From positions 26,751,501 to 26,815,500 of the forward strand of contig NC_086172.1 in the NCBI RefSeq assembly GCF_023053635.1: a stretch of DNA of 64,000 nucleotides, given 5' to 3'. The translations under genes were made by a program, and so were the position numbers. The notes beneath the pieces are model-generated. The model did no database searches, was not told where the DNA came from, and saw only the letters and a program-made list of their open reading frames with translations. The DNA comes from Elgaria multicarinata webbii (taxonomy: Eukaryota > Chordata > Lepidosauria > Squamata > Anguidae). Shown in pieces: positions 1-10,800 of the stretch (within the stretch, counting starts at the first letter, position 1; each line of letters opens with the position of its first letter).

Positions 1-237
1 ATATGGAGAACCTGGTGAAATCCCCTCTTCATCACAACAGTGCAAGCTGCAGAAGCCCTGACCTCTTTTGTATCTGATTACTCTAGTATAGCTCTTGCAG
101 CTTGCACTGTTGTGATGAAAAGGGAATTTCAGCAGGTGTCATTTGTATATATGGAGAACCTGGTGAAATTCCCTCTTCATCACAACAGTGAAAGCTGCAG
201 GAGCCATACTACAGTGACCACATTTAAAAGAGGGCAG
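1..237. repeat. Interior of a TAGGGTGACC-type interspersed repeat, cut by window edge
   Basis: Two direct copies of a segment containing tggagaacctggtgaaat (1-61 and about 150-206) flank an inverted copy (about 95-135), so the stretch is internally palindromic. From memory of squamate genomes this belongs with the family whose end, TAGGGTGACC..., starts again at 63966 at the right edge of the window. Family name not assigned. 238-550 shows nothing recognisable. Confidence 0.6.
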
Positions 238-579
238 GGCTTTCGTCATCCTTTACAAAAAGCCATGAAATTCAATGAACAAAAAACCTACGGTTTATAA
301 AACAACGTTAACGCCGTACACTTTTCCACCAAGCACCAAAAAGCGGGGAAATTGGGAGTTAAGGCTCGCCAGCCTTAACACCACATCCTCCCTAAGGAGG
401 CAGAAAGTACCAGTGAAATTCACATTCTGCCAAAGCATATAAACCATGAGGACAGGATGGAGAATAGGATATGCAGAGGTGACTGTGGGGTTGTGGAAAA
501 CTGATGACGAACAACTTAGAGCCACCTACTTCTTTTTTTGTTTAGAGCAGCCCTTCCCCAACCTGGTGCCCTCCAAAGG

Positions 580-933
580 CTTTCTATCTTTCATAGATAC
601 ATATACATTTACATGAACAAATTTTCAGAAATAAAAGCTAGCCTGATGGGCACCACAAGATGAGTCCTGGGCCCCATTGGCATCCATGGGCACCATGTGG
701 GAGACCCCAGGCATACAGCTTGTGTGTTGGGGGGCTCGGTTCACAAAGCACAATCAGTGCATATAGGTGAAGGGATGCATCACACTGTGGTGACCCCACT
801 GTCCACTGCACATATTTTGACTGGAGCTAGGTTTCAGTCATCCGCATGGCGCTAGTGTCTGTATCACATGGCAGCAGTAACGTATCAGCTGGACCTCATT
901 CGAGCATTTGTGTCCTAACAGGAAAATGGCATG

Positions 934-989
<56 letters not shown>

Positions 990-1775
990 TTGTTACCTGC
1001 ATCGCCAATTGGATCAAGGCGGGAAACAACAATAATCATAAAATACATAAAGTAGGTTATTTTAGCTGTCCGAGTGCCACCCTTTATAGCTGCAAATACA
1101 TATATATAAAATCACTTGATCTGTGGAAGGCCATGTGATGAAAGTATGAACCATTGGGTCGGGACTTTTATCGGCTCTCTGATTTTCTTTGGATAACACC
1201 TGATCAATCTTTCTTTATAAAAACTGCAGTGTGTGAATATGGAAAGACGGAGTGAAAGACTTGCCAGGCGGAGTGAAAGAGAGAAACACGCGTGAGGAGG
1301 TACACGGGAGCTCTAAGGGCTTTGGGGGTCAAAGGGCTTTTTCCCTGGCTCTGTTTCAGAACTCCTGCAGCTGACCCAGAGTGGGGCTGGAAGGGTTTTC
1401 ATAATCCTACCTTAGAGCCCGGGGTAGCCTCTGTCAGCCATCCATCCTTTAGCGCACAAGCCATACAGCCAGGGCAGTGTTAAACTCTGCCTGGTGTCCC
1501 CATTCCTCACTTTCCCCCTTCTCTCTTTTAGGCTGAGGAAGCTGCGAGCCTTGTTCCAGCCAGAGAAGGTCCACCCTGCCGGAGGCAAGGAGAGCAGCTC
1601 CCACAGGGGCTCTGTAATGCCTGCAGCCCCCGCAAGGCCCTTCTGGTGGCCCTGCTGCTGCCGGAAGAGCCGAGTCCATCCGCTGGGGCTGAAACCTTCG
1701 GAGCAGGGGTTGGCCCTGGACCCCTGCTCCCTGCACCGGAGGCTGGAGGCGATGGACAGGAAGGCTGGAGTGGAG
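580..1775 (+). pseudogene. Detached copy of MROH-like 5' end (upstream region, exon 1, exon A)
   Basis: This block is a direct duplicate of 4171-5340. It contains the same upstream sequence, a first coding exon (1239-1291, starting MERRSERLARRSEREKH, donor CACGC|GTGAGG), a 240-bp intron and most of exon A (acceptor TTTTAG, exon from 1532). It stops matching at 1775, inside exon A, before the donor, so it has no exon B-D. Its cysteine run in exon A is two codons shorter than in the array copies. The left join falls next to a sequence resembling a hAT MITE end (about 547-579). It is most likely a broken 5' duplicate; it could still supply an alternative promoter if transcripts run on across 2.3 kb into 4171. 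Confidence 0.75.
934..1052 (-). repeat. L2-like 3' tail with (AAT)n microsatellite
   Basis: An (AAT)n run of about 57 bases (934-990) is followed by the reverse complement of the L2-like terminal sequence (…gttgtttcccgccttgatcc…). The equivalent at 4525-4600 has a shorter run, about 27 bases, so the microsatellite changed length after the 580/4171 duplication. Confidence 0.6.
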
Positions 1776-2465
1776 CCTCGTCTTCTCTCTCAGACTTCCC
1801 TCTTTTAGACTTACATAAATTAAGAAAACCTGTTCATGAATTTTAACTAATACAACAGTTATTAATGCAAGAAAAATCATTTGAAATGGGGGGGGGGGAG
1901 AGAGAGAGACAGAGAAGGAAAAAAGGGAGAAAGCTCTGTGTGATTCCTGCTTATGAACACCAAAAATCCTATTTTTGGTGTTCATAAGGAAGGATAATAC
2001 TTTCTGCCTTCTCTGTCAACCCTGTGTTGCCAGCTGAATTACTGAGGAAGGGCACATGTACGGCTTTCTCATTGTTTACCTGGCTTTTCTTTTCTTCGGG
2101 ATCTTCATTTTTTTTAAAAAAAGAAAAAGGCATGGTAATAAATTAAAGCCTTTTTAGTTGAGTAAATCATCTGCTCCTTTACTGGTTGTATATATATATT
2201 TGCATATTACAGAAACTAGGGCCCTAAGGTTTTGATTGTTTAAAACATGCTGTGCACTTTGCTATCTTTGTGTGCCCTTTAAATTATTTAGGCTGCGATC
2301 TTATACCCATTTACCTGGAAGTAAACTCAATACAGTGAACTCAATTGAGCTTACTTCTGAGTAGGATTATGTTACACTGGCTAGTCATAACTACAAAGTT
2401 AACTAGAATTAACTTGAACTTCATATCGACTATCCATTTAATATTGCTAATGTATAAAATGACTG
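1776..2465. other. Unassigned, AT-rich non-coding stretch
   Basis: Nothing recognisable beyond a short G run and GA-rich tract near 1888-1925 and a TA-rich patch near 2190. No convincing exon on either strand. Confidence 0.5.
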
Positions 2466-2467
2466 AC

Positions 2468-2700
2468 TTGTGGATTGTGATATAGTGGGGCTAGAGTGTT
2501 GGACTGAGAGTTGGGAGATCTGGGTTCTAGTCCCCATTCAGCTATGGAAACTCACTGGGTGACTTTGGGCCAGTCATAGAGTCTCAACCCAGCCTACCTC
2601 ACAGGGTTGTTGTTAGGATAAAATGGAGAGGAGGATTATGTACTCCACCTTGGGTTCCTTGGAGGAAAAATGGTGGGATATAAATGTAATAAATAAAATG
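2468..2700 (+). mobile_element. Sauria-type tRNA-derived SINE
   Basis: The tRNA-like head contains a B-box-like GGTTCtAGTCC, followed by the phrase cactgggtgactttgggcc, then cacagggttgttg, and a tail ending in ataaatgtaataaataaaa. This layout is characteristic of the squamate Sauria SINE family and is the best single taxonomic clue in the window. Possible short target duplication (aaaatg) on both sides, not certain. Confidence 0.8.
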
Positions 2701-3595
2701 TAAACTCTGTAATCTTGTAACTTGTAGTCAGATGTTTTGATAGTATTATAGGGTTTGGTAGAAACTCACCACTGAGGCTCTATGGTGGGTGCTTATCAGT
2801 TTTCCCAATAGTGTACAGCTAAAAATCTGAAAAAGGCTATGCCTGGAGCAAGACCTTTAATAGAAATTTAGTTGTGAAAATCTAGTTTACATTACATCTC
2901 AAAATGTTAGAATGTTTTAAAAGAAAGCCGCTCTTTCTTGCTTAATATTAAATCACACTGAATAGGTCCGGGAAAAGATTGTGACAGTGAGCGAATCGTT
3001 TTCTCTCTCTTTTCCTCACCTTTTCAACTCCCTGAATACTACACACGATGAAATGTCACATATTTCATACTGGGGTTTCAATAGAATAAGTCCTATTAAA
3101 CACAGTGAGGCTTGCGTTTGATTAGACATGCATGAGGTTTCACTTCATCAGGCTGCATTGGGTAGGAAAAAATGATTCTGAGTGCTAAAAGTTGAAATTG
3201 CAAGCAAACTTCATTGATAATATTTAGATATTTTCCCAGTCCTTGTGCTTTGGATTTGGCTAGAAATCAGTTTAAGGCACAACCCTATGCATGCTGCCTA
3301 CGGAATGCTGGGAGTTGTAGGATTTTTCTCTCTCTCTCCACATACACACCATTGCACCTTTTGCCTGTCTGTCTAATCTTTCTTTACCATGTATTTTCCA
3401 TTTTCTGTTTAGTCTAGCACTGGTGTAGCACCTCCTAACCACAGTGTCCTTTGGCTATTTTTTTTTCTAATCCAGGAACTGGTGGTGTTTTTTAGAAAAA
3501 TGGAAAATAACAGATTTTCTTTTTTATTGATCTTTTATGAGGACAGCAAAAAGAACTACCACAAAGAAATCTGTACAGCAACTAAAAATACATGT
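2701..3595. other. Unassigned non-coding stretch
   Basis: No exon, RNA gene or repeat family recognised. Low-complexity TC-rich sequence near 3330. Confidence 0.4.
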
Positions 3596-3599
3596 TAAT

Positions 3600-3886
3600 T
3601 TCAGGTACATTGAATGTATCACTTGTTCTTTATTTCAGTGATTTTAACATTAACATATTATGTAGAACAGGTTTGTCTTAATTGTGAGCTGTAGAATCAG
3701 CTTAATTGTGAGCTGTTGTAAACCGCTCAGAGAGCTTAGGCTATTGGGCAGTATATAAATGTAATAAATAAATACATAAATGTGACCAGGCCACGCCCCC
3801 TTGGAGGCTGGTCATGTTGGGGTGGGCACGCCTCGAGGGCCGGCCATGATGTCCTCCTTTTTGGTTTACAAAATATGGTCACCCTA
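3600..3886 (-). repeat. TAGGGTGACC-ended interspersed repeat with nested SINE/L2 tail
   Basis: Ends in atatggtcaccctat, the reverse complement of the TAGGGTGACC terminus, with the preceding gtcctcctttttggttt seen also at 36925-37119, 44440-44665 and 45163-45305. A tail-like piece (about 3715-3778, ending in ataaatgtaataaataaat) sits inside it, consistent with insertion of a short retroelement tail. Family unnamed. Confidence 0.65.
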
Positions 3887-3889
3887 TCG

Positions 3890-4100
3890 TGAACTTAAAA
3901 TTCTTTTAGCATTTAAGAAAGCTATAAAGACTGATAGATTCCGGCAGGCCTATCCAGGGGAATTTTAGGATGTTTTAATAATGTATACTAAGTTTTTAAT
4001 TCAGTTTTGTGTGTTTTATGCTTATTATTGTTCCCTGCCTTGATCCAAATGAAGAGGCAGGTAAGAAATAAATGTATCATCATCAGCCTCATCATCATCC
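3890..4100 (+). mobile_element. L2-like LINE 3' end with (ATC)n-type tail
   Basis: Closely matches 43205-43435: both contain cttttagcatttaagaaagc, then the terminal gagaggcaggtaa-type box and an ATC/ATCATC tail. 5'-truncated, non-coding. The same family appears inverted, with coding sequence, at 46085-46515. Confidence 0.7.
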
Positions 4101-4170
4101 ATTTAACAGCACAATTGAAGCTGGAACGTTTAGCTTAATATATATATTTTTAACATCCACTGTTGTTAGT

Positions 4171-4795
4171 CTTTCTATCTTTCATAGATACATATACATT
4201 TACATGAACAAATTTTCAGAAATAAAAGCTAGCCTGATGGGCACCACAAGATGAGTCCTGGGCCCCATTGGCATCCATGGGCACCATGTGGGAGACCCCA
4301 GGCATACAGCTTGTGTGTTGGGGGGCTCGGTTCACAAAGCACAATCAGTGCATATAGGTGAAGGGATGCATCACACTGTGGTGACCCCACTGTCCACTGC
4401 ACATATTTTGACTGGAGCTAGGTTTCAGTCATCCGCATGGCGCTAGTGTCTGTATCACATGGCAGCAGTAACGTATCAGCTGGACCTCATTCGAGCATTT
4501 GTGTCCTAACAGGAAAATGGCATGATAATAATAATAATAATAATAATTTGTTACCTGCATCGCCAATTGGATCAAGGCGGGAAACAACAATAATCATAAA
4601 ATACATAAAGTAGGTTATTTAGCTGTCCGAGTGCCACCCTTTATAGCTGCAAATACATATATATAAAATCACTTGATCTGTGGAAGGCCATGTGATGAAA
4701 GTATGAACCATTGGGTCGGGACTTTTATCGGCTCTCTGATTTTCTTTGGATAACACCTGATCAATCTTTCTTTATAAAAACTGCAGTGCGTGAAT
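4171..4795 (+). promoter_or_regulatory. Upstream region of the MROH-like gene (duplicated at 580-1238)
   Basis: Everything from 4171 to the first ATG at 4796 is repeated at 580-1238, so the duplication carried whatever upstream control lies here. A TATAAAA box is at 4773-4779, but it is only 23 bases before the ATG, which would put initiation at or after the start codon; it may therefore serve a downstream start or be chance. The stretch also includes a shortened (AAT)n/L2 tail at about 4525-4600. Confidence 0.35.
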
Positions 4796-4848
4796 ATGGA
4801 AAGACGGAGTGAAAGACTTGCCAGGCGGAGTGAAAGAGAGAAACACGC
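4796..4848 (+). CDS. Exon 1 of MROH-like gene
   Basis: ATG followed by 17 codons, MERRSERLARRSEREKH, then CACGC|GTGAGG donor. It leaves two bases, which the first base of exon A completes to GCG (Ala), so the join is in frame. Without splicing it would meet TGA immediately, which supports the donor. The leader is arginine-rich. An identical-length copy lies at 1239-1291. Confidence 0.55.
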
Positions 4849-7800
4849 GTGAGGAGGTACACGGGAGCTCTAAGGGCTTTGGGGGTCAAAGGGCTTTTTC
4901 CCTGGCTCTGTTTCAGAACTCCTGAAGCTGACCCAGAGTGGGGCTGGAAGGGTTTTCATAATCCTACCTTAGAGCCCGGGGTAGCCTCTGTCAGCCATCC
5001 ATCCTTTAGCGCACAAGCCATACAGCCAGGGCAGTGTTGAACTCTGCCTGGTGTCCCCATTCCTCACTTTCCTCCTTCTCTCTTTTAGGCTGAGGAAGCT
5101 GCGAGCCTTGTTCCAGCCAGAGAAGGTCCACCCTGCCGGAGGCAAGGAGAGCAGCTCCCACAGGGGCTCTGTAATGCCTGCAGCCCCCGCAAGGCCCTTC
5201 TGGTGGCCCTGCTGCTGCTGCTGCCGGAAGAGCCGAATCCATCCGCTGGGGCTGAAACCTTCGGAGCAGGGGTTGGCCCTGGACCCCTGCTCCCTGCACC
5301 GGAGGCTGGAGGCGATGGACAGGAAGGCTGGAGTGGAGGGTTCAGGTGAGGTGACGGCCAGGGCTCAGGGGGAGTGCTGGGGGAAGAAGGAGGCATGCTA
5401 GGAGGCAAAAGGCCTCAGAGGAAGCAGCAGCCTGTCTCTGGAAGACAGAAAGACACACGTGTTCCTTCTTCTATCACATTCACAGGCACCATGGATTCCA
5501 CCACCTGCCTACCTCCGGTCCACGGTGATAAAGACTTTGCCTAGCTGCTGGACGCCATCACGGGGTTCACCCAGCAACTGAGAACTGGAGAACAGGTACA
5601 TGTAGCTTAGTGACGCTGGTGGATGGTCCCTCCAGGGGCTGCTAGGGCAGAGGGGGTAGTCCCCCCTGGAGAGTGGGATGGAGGCCACTGCATCGCCTCT
5701 TTTCCCGACCCTCCACGAAAGGTGAGATGCCTGGAAACAGCATTGCGAGGGGTGGAGAGGGGGTGGCACCGTCCTCCTAACCTTAGAGACACCCAGACCC
5801 CAGGGGGATTCCACAGCAGGCAGCAGCCCAGAGCATCTACAAGGGACACTCTGACAAGAAGGCCCAGCAACCTCCTTCCCTAGCTAACGTTCTTGTTCAT
5901 TTCTAGAATTTTGACAGCAAGGTCACCTTCCTCCATGCCTTAATCCCATTGAGCAGGGTCATCCGAAAAATGGCCCTGGGACTTCCCTACTCCAAGGAGG
6001 AACTGGCCCAGGCAGTCCTGGTGAGTGAGATGCAGGACCCACCGTCCCGTGGGGAGATTGGGGGGATTTTCTTCCTGGGGCTTGAGAAGACTGGGACCCT
6101 CACCTTTTCCCTTTTGACCTCCCCCAGGTGGCGATGCAGTCCCAGGCAGGAGAAGCTCTCCCACCCTTTATTTTATCCTGCAGCATGAACGCCATATACA
6201 ATCTCAGGTAACACGGTGGCTTGTGGGATCTGCGCCTGCTCACAAACTGGTCTCCTTAAGCTCGCTCAGGGTGGGTTGTGCGCTAAAGGATTGTGCGCTA
6301 AAGGATAGATGGCTGACAGAGGCTACCCTGGGCTCTAAGGTAGGATTACGAAAACCCTTCCAGCCCCACTCTGGGTCAGCTGCAGGAGTTCTGAAACAGA
6401 GCCAGGGAAAAAGCCCTTTGACCTTTCTCTCTTTTAGGCTGAGGAAGCTGCGAGCCTTGTTCCAGCCAGAGAAGGTCCACCCTGCCAGAGGCAAGGAGAG
6501 AAGCTCCCACAGGGGCTCTGTAATGCCTGCAGCCCCCGCAAGGCCCTTCTGGTGGCCCTGCTGCTGCTGCTGCCGGAAGAGCCGAGTCCATCCGCAGGGG
6601 CTGAAACCTTCGGAGCAGGGGGTGGCCCTGGACCCCTGCTCCCTGCACCGGAGGCTGGAGGCGATGGACAGGAAGGCTGGAGTGGAGGGTTCAGGTGAGG
6701 TGACGGCCAGGGCTCAGGGGGAGTGCTGGGGGAAGAAGGAGGCATGCTAGGAGGCAAAAGGCCTCAGAGGAAGCAGCAGCCTGTCTCTGGAAGACAGAAA
6801 GACACACGTGTTCCTTCTTCTATCACATTCACAGGCACCATGGATTCCACCACCTGCCTACCTCCGGTCCACGGTGATAAAGACTTTGCCTAGCTGCTGG
6901 ACGCCATCACGGGGTTCACCCAGCAACTGAGAACTGGAGAACAGGTACATGTAGCTTAGTGACGCTGGTGGATGGTCCCTCCAGGGGCTGCTAGGGCAGA
7001 GGGGGTAGTCCCCCCTGGAGAGTGGGATGGAGGCCACTGCATCGCCTCTTTTCCCGACCCTCCACGAAAGGTGAGATGCCTGGAAACAGCATTGCGAGGG
7101 GTGGAGAGGGGGTGGCACCGTCCTCCTAACCTTAGAGACACCCAGACCCCAGGGGGATTCCACAGCAGGCAGCAGCCCAGAGCATCTACAAGGGACACTC
7201 TGACAAGAAGGCCCAGCAACCTCCTTCCCTAGCTAACATTCTTGTTCATTTCTAGAATTTTGACAGCAAGGTCACCTTCCTCCATGCCTTAATCCCATTG
7301 AGCAGGGTCATCCGAAAAATGGCCCTGGGACTTCCCTACTCCAAGGAGGAACTGGCCCAGGCAGTCCTGGTGAGTGAGATGCAGGACCCACCGTCCCGTG
7401 GGGAGATTGGGGGGATTTTCTTCCTGGGGCTTGAGAAGACTGGGACCCTCACCTTTTCCCTTTTGACCTCCCCCAGGTGGCGATGCAGTCCCAGGCAGGA
7501 GAAGCTCTCCCACCCTTTATTTTATCCTGCAGCATGAACGCCATATACAATCTCAGGTAACACGGTGGCTTGTGGGATCTGCGCCTGCTCACAAACTGGT
7601 CTCCTTAAGCTCGCTCAGGGTGGGTTGTGCGCTAAAGGATTGTGCGCTAAAGGATAGATGGCTGACAGAGGCTACCCTGGGCTCTAAGGTAGGATTACGA
7701 AAACCCTTCCAGCCCCACTCTGGGTCAGCTGCAGGAGTTCTGAAACAGAGCCAGGGAAAAAGCCCTTTGACCTTTCTCTCTTTTAGGCTGAGGAAGCTGC

Positions 7801-10800
7801 GAGCCTTGTTCCAGCCAGAGAAGGTCCACCCTGCCAGAGGCAAGGAGAGAAGCTCCCACAGGGGCTCTGTAATGCCTGCAGCCCCCGCAAGGCCCTTCTG
7901 GTGGCCCTGCTGCTGCTGCTGCCGGAAGAGCCGAGTCCATCCGCAGGGGCTGAAACCTTCGGAGCAGGGGGTGGCCCTGGACCCCTGCTCCCTGCACCGG
8001 AGGCTGGAGGCGATGGACAGGAAGGCTGGAGTGGAGGGTTCAGGTGAGGTGACGCCCAGGGCTCAGGGGGAGTGCTGGGGGAAGAAGGAGGCATGCTAGG
8101 AGGCAAAAGGCCTCAGAGGAAGCAGCAGCCTGTCTCTGGAAGACAGAAAGACACACGTGTTCCTTCTTCTATCACGTTCACAGGCACCATGGATTCCACC
8201 ACCTGCCTACCTCCGGTCCACGGTGATAAAGACTTTGCCTAGCTGCTGGACGCCATCACGGGGTTCACCCAGCAACTGAGAACTGGAGAACAGGTACATG
8301 TAGCTTAGTGACGCTGGTGGATGGTCCCTCCAGGGGCTGCTAGGGCAGAGGGCGTAGTCCCCCCTGGAGAGTGGGATGGAGGCCACTGCATCGCCTCTTT
8401 TCCCGACCCTCCACGAAAGGTGAGATGCCTGGAAACAGCATTGCGAGGGGTGGAGAGGGGGTGGCACCGTCCTCCTAACCTTAGAGACACCCAGACCCCA
8501 GGGGGATTCCACAGCAGGCAGCAGCCCAGAGCATCTACAAGGGACACTCTGACAAGAAGGCCCAGCAACCTCCTTCCCTAGCTAACATTCTTGTTCATTT
8601 CTAGAATTTTGACAGCAAGGTCACCTTCCTCCATGCCTTAATCCCATTGAGCAGGGTCGTCCGAAAAATGGCCCTGGGACTTCCCTACTCCAAGGAGGAA
8701 CTGGCCCAGGCAGTCCTGGTGAGTGAGATGCAGGACCCACCGTCCCGTGGGGAGATTGGGGGGATTTTCCTCCTGGGGCTTGAGAAGACTGGGACCCTCA
8801 CCTTTTCCCTTTTGACCTCCCCCAGGTGGTGAGGCAGTCCCAGGCAGGAGAAGCTCTCCCACCCTTTATTTTATCCTGCAGCATGAACGCCATATACAAT
8901 CTCAGGTAACACGGTGGCTTGTGGGATCTGCGCCTGCTCACAAACTGGTCTCCTTAAGCTCGCTCAGGGTGGGTTGTGCGCTAAAGGATTGTGCGCTAAA
9001 GGATAGATGGCTGACAGAAGCTACCCTGGGCTCTAAGGTAGGATTACGAAAACCCTTCCAGCCCCACTCTGGGTCAGCTGCAGGAGTTCTGAAACAGAGC
9101 CAGGGAAAAAGCCCTTTGACCTTTCTCTCTTTTAGGCTGAGGAAGCTGCGAGCCTTGTTCCAGCCAGAGAAGGTCCACCCTGCCAGAGGCAAGGAGAGAA
9201 GCTCCCACAGGGGCTCTGTAATGCCTGCAGCCCCCGCAAGGCCCTTCTGGTGGCCCTGCTGCTGCTGCTGCCGGAAGAGCCGAGTCCATCCGCTGGGGCT
9301 GAAACCTTCGGAGCAGGGGGTGGCCCTGGACCCCTGCTCCCTGCACCGGAGGCTGGAGGCGATGGACAGGAAGGCTGGAGTGGAGGGTTCAGGTGAGGTG
9401 ACGCCCAGGGCTCATGGGGAGTGCTGGGGGAAGAAGGAGGCATGCTAGGAGGCAAAAGGCCTCAGAGGAAGCAGCAGCCTGTCTCTGGAAGACAGAAAGA
9501 CACACGTGTTCCTTCTTCTATCACGTTCACAGGCACCATGGATTCCACCACCTGCCTACCTCCGGTCCACGGTGATAAAGACTTTGCCTAGCTGCTGGAC
9601 GCCATCACGGGGTTCACCCAGCAACTGAGAACTGGAGAACAGGTACATGTAGCTTAGTGACGCTGGTGGATGGTCCCTCCAGGGGCTGCTAGGGCAGAGG
9701 GCGTAGTCCCCCCTGGAGAGTGGGATGGAGGCCACTGCATCGCCTCTTTTCCCGACCCTCCACGAAAGGTGAGATGCCTGGAAACAGCATTGCGAGGGGT
9801 GGAGAGGGGGTGGCACCGTCCTCCTAACCTTAGAGACACCCAGACCCCAGGGGGATTCCACAGCAGGCAGCAGCCCAGAGCATCTACAAGGGACACTCTG
9901 ACAAGAAGGCCCAGCAACCTCCTTCCCTAGCTAACATTCTTGTTCATTTCTAGAATTTTGACAGCAAGGTCACCTTCCTCCATGCCTTAATCCCATTGAG
10001 CAGGGTCATCCGAAAAATGGCCCTGGGACTTCCCTACTCCAAGGAGGAACTGGCCCAGGCAGTCCTGGTGAGTGAGATGCAGGACCCACCGTCCCGTGGG
10101 GAGATTGGGGGGATTTTCTTCCTGGGGCTTGAGAAGACTGGGACCCTCACCTTTTCCCTTTTGACCTCCCCCAGGTGGTGAGGCAGTCCCAGGCAGGAGA
10201 AGCTCTCCCACCCTTTATTTTATCCTGCAGCATGAACGCCATATACAATCTCAGGTAACACGGTGGCTTGTGGGATCTGCGCCTGCTCACAAACTGGTCT
10301 CCTTAAGCTCGCTCAGGGTGGGTTGTGCGCTAAAGGATTGTGCGCTAAAGGATAGATGGCTGACAGAGGCTACCCTGGGCTCTAAGGTAGGATTACGAAA
10401 ACCCTTCCAGCCCCACTCTGGGTCAGCTGCAGGAGTTCTGAAACAGAGCCAGGGAAAAAGCCCTTTGACCTTTCTCTCTTTTAGGCTGAGGAAGCTGCGA
10501 GCCTTGTTCCAGCCAGAGAAGGTCCACCCTGCCAGAGGCAAGGAGAGAAGCTCCCACAGGGGCTCTGTAATGCCTGCAGCCCCCGCAAGGCCCTTCTGGT
10601 GGCCCTGCTGCTGCTGCTGCCGGAAGAGCCGAGTCCATCCGCTGGGGCTGAAACCTTCGGAGCAGGGGGTGGCCCTGGACCCCTGCTCCCTGCACCGGAG
10701 GCTGGAGGCGATGGACAGGAAGGCTGGAGTGGAGGGTTCAGGTGAGGTGACGCCCAGGGCTCATGGGGAGTGCTGGGGGAAGAAGGAGGCATGCTAGGAG

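Noticed and set aside
838-1055. Poly-Asn / poly-Tyr open frames
   Set aside because: They are the (AAT)n microsatellite read in frame; the same applies to the His/Tyr runs at 36091-36461 and the Asp run at 43351-43737.
1216-1222. TATA box as the promoter of the detached copy
   Set aside because: It is only 23 bases before the ATG, too close for a standard start upstream of the coding exon.
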